From Candidatus Burkholderia verschuerenii (GTDB lineage: Bacteria; Pseudomonadota; Gammaproteobacteria; Burkholderiales; Burkholderiaceae), in contig NZ_LFJJ01000019.1 of assembly GCF_001189365.1 (NCBI RefSeq), forward strand, positions 1-45,041: a stretch of DNA of 45,041 nucleotides, given 5' to 3'. Positions 14,975 to 21,375 of this stretch are shown piece after piece (the first letter of the stretch is position 1; the number at the start of each line of letters is the position of its first letter). The translations under genes were made by a program, and so were the position numbers. The notes beneath the pieces are model-generated. The model was not told the DNA's origin. It ran no database searches and saw only the letters and a list, made by a program, of their open reading frames with translations.

Positions 14975-15712
14975 TCAAAGCTCCATCTTCTGTGCGATCG
15001 TGTCGAACACGCCGCGAATCTCGTGGCCAGCATCTCGCGCGGCTGCGCCCTTCATGTTCCAGACCGGCTGTCCCTCGCCCGCTGCGCGAGAATAGGTGTC
15101 GCGCTTGGCAACGACGCCGTGGAAAACGATCTTGCCGAAATGCTCGGCCAAGCCATCGAACAGCTCACGCTCTCGCCGACTCTTGCGATCGAAGATGGAA
15201 GGCAACAGGCCCAAAAACTGATGCTCGGGCCGCCTGTAGAAGGTGGAGACGCCTTTCATGGCGCGTAGCAACTCAGCCACGCCCTGCACCGAATAGTCGT
15301 TGATCCCGATCGGCGCGATGACCGCATCCGCGGCCAGCAAAGCGCCATAGGTGCGATTGGTCAGCGCGGGCGGGGTGTCGATGATGCAAACGTCATAATC
15401 GTCGGCCATCGCCGCGAGGCTGTCGCGGAATGTCTTGATGACTTCTCGGTCTGCGCCCTCGATGCCGAGAAGCTCGCGTGTCGATCGCGTCACGGTCAAA
15501 GCGCCGATCGGCTCGACGCGCGTAACCGCCGAGAACAACTCGACACTATCGGTATGCCCGACGTGCGCGCCCATCGTGGTTGTCAGGTTCGCTTGCTGAT
15601 CTAGGTCTATGACAAGCGTGCGGAAGCGCTCGGCGAAATACCATCCGCCATGCGTCACGATGTTGGTTTTCCCAACACCACCTTTCTCGTTCATCACTAT
15701 TAGTGTTTTCAT
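14975..15712 (-). CDS. parA: IncC-like ParA partition ATPase
   Basis: 245 aa, ATG 15712 with AGGGA upstream (a longer frame from 15727 has no better site). The deviant Walker A KGGVGKT is at residues 10-16, VIDLDQQANLTTTMG holds the A' aspartate, and VCIIDTPPALTNRTYGAL is Walker B. No N-terminal HTH is present, so it is a short ParA (IncC2/ParAIb-like) and autoregulation is probably left to ParB/KorB. Its promoter (15797-15825) is one of the strongest-looking in the window. Confidence 0.9.
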   Translation of the reverse strand: MKTLIVMNEKGGVGKTNIVTHGGWYFAERFRTLVIDLDQQANLTTTMGAHVGHTDSVELFSAVTRVEPIGALTVTRSTRELLGIEGADREVIKTFRDSLAAMADDYDVCIIDTPPALTNRTYGALLAADAVIAPIGINDYSVQGVAELLRAMKGVSTFYRRPEHQFLGLLPSIFDRKSRRERELFDGLAEHFGKIVFHGVVAKRDTYSRAAGEGQPVWNMKGAAARDAGHEIRGVFDTIAQKMEL

Positions 15713-15772
15713 GTCTGGTCCCTGCATGGACTTTCCGATGCCGCAGCGGTTGCCGCCGCCAAGATACCGGGC

Positions 15773-15841
15773 CGGTTCACCGGAACCGACACGATTATTC
15801 TAGGCTCTCGGCCAGTTATTGTCAATACTTGTAAAAGTATT
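15773..15841 (-). promoter_or_regulatory. parA promoter with two dyads
   Basis: On the minus strand TTGACA (15820-15825) and TAGAAT (15797-15802) are 17 bp apart. Directly upstream and touching the -35 is a dyad: AATACTT (15824-15830), GTAA, AAGTATT (15835-15841). A second dyad, CGGTTC/GAACCG (15773-15788), lies at the start of the transcript. The palindrome site at 15865 is 25 bases further upstream. The dyad on the -35 resembles those at the repC and virB promoters and may be the target of the KorA-like protein. Confidence 0.75.
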
Positions 15842-15864
15842 TAAGACATATTGTTGCGAAAAGG

Positions 15865-15879
15865 CTTGCACCGTGCAAG
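15865..15879. promoter_or_regulatory. CTTGCAC-S-GTGCAAG palindrome, site 8 (perfect, 19-bp extended)
   Basis: Perfect, central C, with GG/CC flanks (19 bp). It lies 40 bases upstream of the parA -35 and 40 bases beyond the ssb stop, a natural place for autoregulation by the KorB-like protein or for the partition site. Confidence 0.85.
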
Positions 15880-15920
15880 CCATGAGGCGGAGCCGATAGA
15901 CGGCCACGCCTGCCTTGTTC

Positions 15921-16253
15921 TCAATCGCGTGGCTTGCGGTCCAGCAATTTAAGGTCGTCCAGCACGAAGCTGGTTTCCTTGATCTGGCGTCCCTCGAACT
16001 CGCGCGAGCCAATCTCAATGCCCCATTTCAGGCGGATGTAACGGTCATGCACGTCCAGCTTGTTGATGATCTCGATCAACTTCGGATTGAAGCAAACCGC
16101 CTCAAACCAAGTCGTTTTCTCAACGCGCTGATTATTGCCATCCGTGTAGCTCCGATCGACCGTGACAGTAAGCCGAAGCCATTTGCGGCCGTTGCTGTTC
16201 TGCTCGATCTTCCGAACGGTGCCAAAGACTTCAAAGGTCGCTTCGTTCAACAT
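15921..16253 (-). CDS. ssb: Single-stranded DNA-binding protein, short plasmid type
   Basis: 110 aa, ATG 16253 with AAGGAG upstream. A single OB-fold: FEVFGTVRKIEQNSNGRKWL, LTVTVDRSYTDGNNQRVEKT, TWFEAVCFNPKLIEIINKL, VHDRYIRLKWGIEIGS, and LDDLKLLDRKP at the end. It lacks the long acidic C-terminal tail of chromosomal SSB that recruits partners. Plasmid SSBs coat the incoming single strand after conjugation. The gene is preceded by a 350-base structured leader shared with the cyanase fragment at 5.8-6.1 kb, which may control early expression. Confidence 0.8.
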   Translation of the reverse strand: MLNEATFEVFGTVRKIEQNSNGRKWLRLTVTVDRSYTDGNNQRVEKTTWFEAVCFNPKLIEIINKLDVHDRYIRLKWGIEIGSREFEGRQIKETSFVLDDLKLLDRKPRD

Positions 16254-16610
16254 GGTGTTGTCTCCTTCTTCCATGAATTGTGGTTGTTGTTGCAGGACTG
16301 TCATGCAACCCTGCCTCGTAGCGAACAGCGGGAGAGAGGGGGCAACGAGAATCGCCGGGTTGGTGCTGGCGCAGGGAGCGCAGCGACTGAGCCTCGGCCC
16401 GGCTATTGTCGTTGCGGGGGAGAGAGCCGCGCGGCTCTCACCTTCTGACGAACGAACTGCCGGCCCTGGGCCGGCTCGATCTTGCGTTAAGGATCCGCTT
16501 TGCGGGTCCTCGACGCCCCGCCAGTGGATCGTCACCGGTAGGCCGAGACCACTTGTGGGCTCGGGGAGCGAAGCGACTAGAGCCACGGTGCCACGTAAGC
16601 GGCAGGCGCA
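16254..16610 (-). repeat. Structured GC-rich leader, copy B, upstream of ssb
   Basis: No credible gene. It matches copy A (5760-6090) in inverse orientation. Three strong dyads follow one another: GAGAGCCGC with its complement (16422-16439, no loop), GCCGGCCC/GGGCCGGC (16459-16475) and GGATCCGC/GCGGGTCC (16491-16509). At the corresponding places of copy A there are different sequences that also pair. A hairpin like the third, GATCCGC/GCGGATC, occurs at 35946-35962 inside virD4. Confidence 0.6.
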
Positions 16611-16615
16611 AGACT

Positions 16616-16630
16616 CTTGCACCGTGCAAG
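16616..16630. promoter_or_regulatory. CTTGCAC-S-GTGCAAG palindrome, site 9 (perfect)
   Basis: Perfect, central C. It lies between the distal end of the ssb leader and the stop of GNAT copy 3 (16642). Confidence 0.85.
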
Positions 16631-16641
16631 TCCGACGACGC

Positions 16642-17169
16642 TCAAAGCAGACCATTTGCCTTTAGATCGATCGCAAATTCTGCGAGAGGCATGACAAGTG
16701 TTAGAGGCTTGTTTTCTATCGCCTCGGCCCCATAGCTTGAATACCATTGGGCGGCGCGCTCGCTCTTGGCGTCGATGATGAGCAGCACGCCTCCGGCTTC
16801 GTTTGCGACCCGTAAACAGCGAAGCGCCGCAGCGGCAAGGAGTCTGCCGCCCAGACCCTGACCAGCAACGAAGACATCGGTTGCGATCCGCGCCAACTTG
16901 AACCCAGACACCTCGTGCTGCGCGAGACCCTTCGTCATCGATGCCGGCACGCCCTCATGAGCTACCGCCGATGGCGCGATTGTGTAGAATCCTGAGACCC
17001 GGTTGGGCGTAGCCTTATCGATCGCGCAAAATGTTTTGGAAGCACTCTGCTCGTGACTCTGGCGCGCATAGCGCCGGAGAAAGTCATTCATGGCGGCATC
17101 ACCACAATCGAATGACTGTCGATCGTGCGTTTTCGAGATGGCTTCCTCTCGCCAGTCGGGAACCGTCAC
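16642..17169 (-). CDS. GNAT acetyltransferase toxin (TacT-like), copy 3
   Basis: 175 aa from GTG 17169, which overlaps the antitoxin stop as GTGA. Motifs: SKTHDRQSFDCGDAAMNDFL, GFYTIAPSAV, LARIATDVFVAGQGLGGRLL (acetyl-CoA loop), then LLIIDAKSERAAQWYSSYGA with the conserved Tyr. Members acetylate charged tRNA and arrest growth. It is intact and is the functional counterpart of the broken copy 2. High similarity of the two modules indicates duplication or repeated acquisition. Confidence 0.85.
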   Translation of the reverse strand: MTVPDWREEAISKTHDRQSFDCGDAAMNDFLRRYARQSHEQSASKTFCAIDKATPNRVSGFYTIAPSAVAHEGVPASMTKGLAQHEVSGFKLARIATDVFVAGQGLGGRLLAAAALRCLRVANEAGGVLLIIDAKSERAAQWYSSYGAEAIENKPLTLVMPLAEFAIDLKANGLL

Positions 17170-17444
17170 AGGTCGTGGGGGAGGGCGGCAATCGCTGCCC
17201 GCAGCTTCGCGTTCGCGCGCGGGGGATTTTCCAGCAGTTCGAGAACGCGCGCGTAATCGCGGGCCGACAGCTTGATGACCTCGGCCGCCTCGATCACGGC
17301 CTCCGCTTCGCGGAGCGCTGTCTGCATCACGAAGTTGGTCAGGTCAGTATTGCGCAACGCCGCAGCTCGAACGAGCTTGGCCTTTGCCTCAGGTGAAACG
17401 CGCAGGCTCATACGTTTGTTGTCGTCTACGGCAGCGCGTGGCAT
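17166..17444 (-). CDS. DUF1778 antitoxin (TacA-like), copy 3
   Basis: 92 aa from ATG 17444 (GGAGG five bases upstream). It opens MPRAAVDDNKRMSLRVSPEA, followed by the RHH helices (LVRAAALRNTDLTNFVMQTA) and the toxin-binding tail VIKLSARDYARVLELLENPP. Coupled to GNAT copy 3. Nearly the same as copy 2, so cross-neutralisation is likely. Confidence 0.85.
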   Translation of the reverse strand: MPRAAVDDNKRMSLRVSPEAKAKLVRAAALRNTDLTNFVMQTALREAEAVIEAAEVIKLSARDYARVLELLENPPRANAKLRAAIAALPHDL

Positions 17445-17569
17445 ACCAACCTCCATCTATGTACTTTTTCAAAGTGTACGCTAACGCAACGCTTTTTCGT
17501 GATGGCGGCCTGAATTTCGGCGGCCAGCCAACGGCTATAGGCGTCGTCGTACTGCTCGCATGGCTTCAT
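17426..17569 (-). pseudogene. Small truncated ORF coupled to vapC
   Basis: ATG 17569 overlaps the vapC stop (ATGA). The first 25 residues (MKPCEQYDDAYSRWLAAEIQ) resemble the opening of plasmid-stability proteins of the YD.WF.A.VQ.AL type, but after AAITKKR the frame runs into the operator and start of the DUF1778 gene and ends at 17426. Probably the 5' end of a further antitoxin-like gene cut off when module 3 arrived. Confidence 0.35.
17461..17479. promoter_or_regulatory. Operator-like dyad of DUF1778-GNAT copy 3
   Basis: 19-mer with GTAC at both ends and TTCAAA in the centre, 17 bases before the antitoxin ATG. It aligns with 7354-7372 in front of copy 2. Confidence 0.55.
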
Positions 17570-17991
17570 GACGATGCCTCCCAAGGGTTGATGACCTCAA
17601 GTCCGCCAGCATCAAAAGGGCTTGTGTCGCGGGTTGCCACTATCAGGCTGTGCGCGGCGGCCGTGGCCGCGATGTAGCCATCTTCCTTGCCGATGGCTTT
17701 GCCTTCTGCCATCGCCAGCGCCATCAAGTCGGCATAGGTTCTGGAAGTGTCCAAATCGAAGGCCAGCACGCGGCCCGCAAAGGTCGGCAAAACTTCTTGC
17801 TCTAGCCGCTCCTGGTAGATCGTGCGGCGCTTACCCTCGGGCATCGCCGCAAGGCCATAGCGCAACTCGGCCACTGTGATAGCGGACAGATAGAGGGTTT
17901 CGACGGCCTGAGCGTCAATCCAGGCCAGCACCTTGGGATTCGGCTCGACCTTCCACAACTCGGAAATGACGTTGGTATCGAGAACGATCAT
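17566..17991 (-). CDS. vapC: VapC-type PIN-domain ribonuclease toxin
   Basis: 141 aa. The four PIN acidic positions are visible: Asp in IVLDTNVISELW, Glu in TVAELRYGLA, Asp in LMALAMAEGKAIGKEDGYIA and the later ATRDTSPFD. The FitB-like WIDAQ and LYLSAITVAEL segments are typical. VapC toxins cut tRNA or rRNA. ATG 17991 overlaps the antitoxin stop (ATGA). It is complete and should be active, acting as a plasmid addiction module. Confidence 0.9.
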   Translation of the reverse strand: MIVLDTNVISELWKVEPNPKVLAWIDAQAVETLYLSAITVAELRYGLAAMPEGKRRTIYQERLEQEVLPTFAGRVLAFDLDTSRTYADLMALAMAEGKAIGKEDGYIAATAAAHSLIVATRDTSPFDAGGLEVINPWEASS

Positions 17992-18245
17992 TCAAACCTC
18001 ATCGGCTCGGCCGGCGTCTTGTCGCGGAGCTGGTTGAAGCTCTCGGCTTCGGCATCGGTCAGCCCGCCCGCCTCGCGGGCGATAGACGCCAGCAGCGAAC
18101 CGAGCTTGACGCGCTGAGGCGGCCGGGCGGCGGTTTCCAGAATTTCGCGGATTTCCGCCTCGGTGCTGCGCCCATGATGAGCTGCCCGCACGCGAAGCGC
18201 TCGATGCACCTCATCGGGCAGATTTCTAACGGTAACACTCGTCAT
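17988..18245 (-). CDS. vapB: VapB/FitA-type RHH antitoxin
   Basis: 85 aa: MTSVTVRNLPDEVHRALRVR, AAHHGRSTEAEIREILETA is a textbook FitA-like ribbon-helix-helix. The C-terminal part (FNQLRDKTPAEPMRFE) inserts into the VapC active site. The palindromes at 18292-18303 and 18317-18330 upstream are probable operators. Confidence 0.9.
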   Translation of the reverse strand: MTSVTVRNLPDEVHRALRVRAAHHGRSTEAEIREILETAARPPQRVKLGSLLASIAREAGGLTDAEAESFNQLRDKTPAEPMRFE

Positions 18246-18456
18246 GATATCCTCATTACTGATTCGATTTCAATGATTTCGTTATATAGTAAATGATATC
18301 ATTCGGCAACGGTCTAAAAACGATCGTTTTGCGACGTTTTTTGAAAGTGACTTGGAAACTGATCGCAAAGGTCCTAAAATTTTTCATAAACCGTATCAAA
18401 AACCCCTTGGCAAAAACTGAGGGGTCGCGACGAGTTTCTGACGGGATCGGAGCCCT
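18246..18456. promoter_or_regulatory. AT-rich control region between vapBC and the resolvase
   Basis: It holds two perfect palindromes, AATGATATCATT (18292-18303) and AAAACGATCGTTTT (18317-18330), between the divergent vapB and resolvase genes. The first repeats the ATGATATC of the vapB start and suits VapBC autoregulation. The second and the AT-rich stretch to 18400 may belong to the resolvase promoter or res site. Markedly less GC-rich than the surroundings. Confidence 0.55.
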
Positions 18457-19071
18457 ATGTCTCAACTGATCGGATATGCGCGCGTCTCGACGGCGGACCA
18501 AAACACGGCCTTGCAACTCGACGCGCTCAAAGTCGCGGGCTGCGAAAAGATCTTCATCGAAACCGCCTCGGGTGCCCGACAGGGACGGCCTGTGCTGAAA
18601 GAGGCACTGGCCTACGCACGCGAAGGCGATGCCTTCATCGTCTACAAGCTCGATCGCCTCGCCCGGTCACTCTCGCAACTGATCTCGACCGTCAACGATC
18701 TGAAAGAGCGCAAGATTGAGTTCCGCTCGCTCAATGAGGCAATCGACACGTCCACGCCAGCAGGGCGGATGACGTTTGCGATCTTCGCGGCGCTGACCGA
18801 ATTTGAGCGCGACGTGATCCGCACGCGCACGAAAGACGGGCTAGCCGCAGCTCGGGCGAAAGGGAAGGTAGGGGGGCGGCCGAAGAAACTGAGTGAAAAG
18901 GATTTGGCGGTCGCTCGGGTTCTGCTCTCGGCTGATCCACCCTTGACGTTCTCGGAAGTGGCGCGCCGGCTCAATGTCGGGCCGTCCACCCTCTACAACT
19001 ATTTCCCTACGAATAGCCGGCCGGGCCATAAGAGCTATTCGGACACGCCGGAGCTGCCGCTGGAGGCGTGA
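18457..19071 (+). CDS. Serine recombinase (Tn3-family resolvase/invertase)
   Basis: 204 aa and intact. The catalytic domain starts LIGYARVSTADQNTALQLDA (nucleophile Ser) with KLDRLARSLSQLI and the E-helix segment AGRMTFAIFAALTEFERDVI. The C-terminal HTH (PPLTFSEVARRLNVGPSTLY) is present. It resolves multimers or cointegrates at a res site, and so contributes to stable inheritance. Its 3' end overlaps the convergent korA-like gene by 37 bases. It is distinct from the broken resolvase at 4.1 kb. Confidence 0.9.
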   Translation: MSQLIGYARVSTADQNTALQLDALKVAGCEKIFIETASGARQGRPVLKEALAYAREGDAFIVYKLDRLARSLSQLISTVNDLKERKIEFRSLNEAIDTSTPAGRMTFAIFAALTEFERDVIRTRTKDGLAAARAKGKVGGRPKKLSEKDLAVARVLLSADPPLTFSEVARRLNVGPSTLYNYFPTNSRPGHKSYSDTPELPLEA

Positions 19072-19361
19072 TCGGATCGCGCCTTGTCGGCCATAGCTTT
19101 GACCTGTGCGGCCATTTCTGGCGGCAACCAGACCTCGACTCGTCGCCAGCCCGTAGGAACCTCCTGAGCCGCAGCGCGAAAACGCTTCACGATTCCATGC
19201 ACGCGCTGGCGCGTCATGCCGTAGCGCGCCGCTACATCGGGCGGCGTCATGCCGTCAACCAGCACAGCGCGCGCGATGTCGACGGTATCGAGCGCAAGGC
19301 GGCGAAGGCGGGGCCGCAGCGCCTCGAACTCGTCTGCTGTCATGGTCGGCGTTTTCGCCAT
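19035..19361 (-). CDS. korA: KorA/TrfB-family transcriptional regulator
   Basis: 108 aa. It aligns by eye with RK2 KorA over its whole length: TADEFEALRPRLRRLALDTV, DIARAVLVDGMTPPDVAARY (KorA: IEIARGVLVDGK), GMTRQRVHGIVKRF as recognition helix, and PTGWRRVEVWLPPE (KorA: PEGYARVTAVLPE). KorA represses replication, partition and transfer promoters together with KorB. Here the korA-like gene is separate from parAB by 4 kb instead of being in one operon. Targets may be the TTTGTAAA dyads at the repC, virB and parA promoters; this is inferred. Confidence 0.8.
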   Translation of the reverse strand: MAKTPTMTADEFEALRPRLRRLALDTVDIARAVLVDGMTPPDVAARYGMTRQRVHGIVKRFRAAAQEVPTGWRRVEVWLPPEMAAQVKAMADKARSDHASSGSSGVSE

Positions 19362-19576
19362 CGGCGGTCCCTCGCATCCTCGTGTAAATGACTGTCAATG
19401 AAGCATAGCGTGTTGTTGACGAAATTGCACCGGGGCTGGTCGCGCTGCGACCAGCCCGCATCTTCGGCGCGCGCGAGGGCGTTTAGCGCATCGCTGATCG
19501 CCCTCGCGGCCTTCTGCAATACCAGTGTGCGTTAGGCGGACGAGGTTGCCGGTTTCCTCTCGTGCTGCTCGGGCCA
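19362..19576 (-). other. Noncoding region with two strong hairpins before korA
   Basis: No gene seen. Hairpin 1: GGGCTGGTCGC (19433-19443), loop GCT, perfect complement to 19457. Hairpin 2: CGCGAGGGCG (19472-19481) pairs with CGCCCTCGCG (19499-19508) and holds an inner AGCG-CAT-CGCT stem. Neither is followed by a T-run. TTGACA at about 19394-19399 on the minus strand could serve the korA gene, but no good -10 was found. Confidence 0.5.
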
Positions 19577-19978
19577 TCAATCCATCTCCATCCAGCGCCG
19601 CACCGCTTCAACGTGAAGTCTGACGGCTGCGACTATTTCCGCCAGTTCGCCGGCGCGCATCGTGCCGGCGATTTCCGCGAGGGCGTGCCGGCTGTAATAA
19701 GGCGAAAGGCGGTTGACGATCGGCATAAGCGCAAGGTTCGGCTCAAAACCATAGGCACTCGCCAGATGCCAAGCCTTCGTAAGGTCGTGGCCGATCTCGG
19801 CGCGGTTCTGCTTGTCGGTGCCGCCTTGGTGCAGGATCACGGCCTTTAGCGATAGCTCAATGGCGATCGACGCAGCCTCTAGCCGCGCCTCGATTGCGTC
19901 CGGAGCGCGCATCGTGGTGGCCTCGGCAAAGCCGGAGGCGTTGTTGATGAACGCCGCTGCAACTGTGTCGCCTCTCAT
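19577..19978 (-). CDS. HEPN-like helical protein of unknown role
   Basis: 133 aa, ATG 19978 with GGGAG upstream. All-helical; the segment AASIAIELSLKAVILHQGGT followed by EIGHDLTKAWHLASAYGFEP resembles HEPN-type proteins (substrate-binding or RNase-like folds often paired with nucleotidyltransferases). The R(X4)H motif of active HEPN RNases is not clearly present and no MNT-type partner lies beside it. It is downstream of the DUF932 gene and the palindrome at 20132. Confidence 0.5.
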   Translation of the reverse strand: MRGDTVAAAFINNASGFAEATTMRAPDAIEARLEAASIAIELSLKAVILHQGGTDKQNRAEIGHDLTKAWHLASAYGFEPNLALMPIVNRLSPYYSRHALAEIAGTMRAGELAEIVAAVRLHVEAVRRWMEMD

Positions 19979-20131
19979 GTGTGTTTCTCCCGGCCGGTGA
20001 TCCTGTGCTTTTTAGTGTAAGTGGCTAGAGCCTGTTCCTGTCGGTTCAATCGAGCGGTTAGCGCGCGCAGCGAGGCGAGGCCTGTGGGGTGTCTCATAGC
20101 GCCTAGCGCGACAGGGGAGGAGAAAGAGGGG

Positions 20132-20146
20132 CTTGCACGGTGCAAG
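20132..20146. promoter_or_regulatory. CTTGCAC-S-GTGCAAG palindrome, site 10 (perfect, 27-bp extended)
   Basis: Perfect with central G; six further flanking bases on each side pair as well, so the palindrome spans 20126-20152 (27 bp), the longest of the family. Between the DUF932 3' end and the HEPN-like gene. Confidence 0.9.
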
Positions 20147-20159
20147 CCCCTCGCTGCCG

Positions 20160-20988
20160 TCAGGCGGCCCGGTAGCGGCGCAATTCCTCCGCCAGAATCC
20201 AAAGAGCACGATTGATCTTCACATTCTGGTCGATGCCGTTGATTGAGCGGGTCCGGGTAGAACGACCCTTGCGCGTGCGGCCCGGAACGCCGCCCTTGGT
20301 CATGTTCTCCTGAACGCGGTTGAACGTGCTCCAAAGGTCGTCGACGCGATCCTCATAGCGGCGCGGGGTCAACAGTTGGTCGGCCGCGATCGGGGCATGA
20401 GTTTCCTCGTCGTAGCGCAACGCCAGCGCGGCCGTCGCAAAGGCGTTCTGCTCGCCGCTGGACAGCGGTAAGGGCCTTCATGCCCTCGCGTTATTCCTCG
20501 GCCTTCTCGAACCCGTCCAGCACCGTATAAGCGCCCTCGATGACTTGGCCGATCACATCGCCCTTATGCGGCACGCGAAAGTCTGCGAGGGTGTCGCCGC
20601 AAACCATGCTGTTCTGACACACGAACCGGAACATGCCGGCGAGCATCTGATAGGAACTGGTGCCATCGTGGCTGTTCAGCATGATGATTTCGCCCGCTTC
20701 GCGGCCGTTGATCTGATCGGCATGGCGCAGCCGGATCATGTGCTTGGTGTGCTCGCGCTTGTCCTCATTCCGCACGCGGGTTTGGCAGACCATGAACGGC
20801 TCGAATCCCTCTTTGCGAAGGCCGCGCAGAACGTCGATGGTCGGAATGTAGGTGTAACGCTCGGAACGGCTGCCGTGGGGCTCGGCGGCGAAGATTGACG
20901 GCGCGACGCGCGCGATCTGGTCATCTGACAGGGGTGAGGCCGCATGGAGCGCGGGGGACTTGGGCGCAAAACGGCTGGAAAGCTGCAT
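20160..20988 (-). pseudogene. DUF932 protein, interrupted by a stop and a frameshift
   Basis: Plasmid DUF932 (phage/plasmid-like) protein. The first 165 codons (MQLSSRFAPKSPALHAASPL ... IPTIDVLRGLRKEGFEPFMV ... GYTVLDGF-type end) stop at TAA 20491-20493. The expected continuation NAFATAALALRYDEETHAPI, then the ADQLLTPRRYEDRVDDLWST region, follows in shifted frame to 20160. So one nonsense codon and one shift broke a protein of about 275 residues. The ATG at 20988 has CAGGAG upstream and a strong promoter. Function of the family is unknown. Confidence 0.8.
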
Positions 20989-21128
20989 TGTCGTAACTCC
21001 TGCATGAGTTGGTGAAGCCCGGAGCAGTTGCCGTCGCCTCGGGCTGGCGGTGTGGTCAGATACGGGCCGCGACCACTTCGACCATGTCGCGGAAACCGCC
21101 GCGTGTTCGGGTCAATTCCTCGAACTGA

Positions 21129-21164
21129 CACCTAGATTTTAGGTGGATAGTGAAATTATGTCAA
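21129..21164 (-). promoter_or_regulatory. Strong promoter of the DUF932 gene with dyad
   Basis: Minus strand: TTGACA (21159-21164), 17 bp, TAAAAT (21136-21141). A dyad CACCTA/TAGGTG (21129-21145) covers the -10. Just upstream of the -35, ATGTA-CATT-TACAT resembles the parA -35 dyad; 15 of 19 positions up to and including TTGACA agree with the parA promoter. Confidence 0.7.
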
Positions 21165-21299
21165 TAGATGTAAATGTACATATTTCATTCATTGTCATAA
21201 CCGCGATGCTTTGCGGCGATCTCTTCAAGCGTTTGAAAACCTGACCCGACCGCACGCAAAGGCCCTGTAAATCCAACACCAATCTGCTAAACTGGCCTA

Positions 21300-21367
21300 T
21301 GTTCCAGTTCCTGCATGAGCCGGTGCATCTTTCGAGGCCCGAGGGGTTGCCGCCCTTCGGGCCTTTT
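21300..21367 (+). ncRNA. Candidate small RNA, copy B, converging on repC
   Basis: Promoter-like CTGTAA (21265-21270) and TGC-TAAACT (21288-21293), 17 bp apart, then about 70 bases ending in GGCCCGAGGGG (21336-21346), loop, CCCTTCGGGCC (21353-21363), TTTT. Homologous to 7514-7582. It ends nine bases from the repC stop and points against repC. It may be a small RNA or only a terminator. Confidence 0.5.
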
Positions 21368-21375
21368 CATGCCCG

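Noticed and set aside
15921..16655. 244-residue version of the ssb ORF
   Set aside because: The first 134 codons translate the structured leader and a palindrome. The OB-fold begins at ATG 16253 with a good ribosome site.
18317..18330. AAAACGATCGTTTT as part of the KorB-like site family
   Set aside because: Even-length palindrome with unrelated arms, occurring once. More likely local to vapBC or the resolvase.
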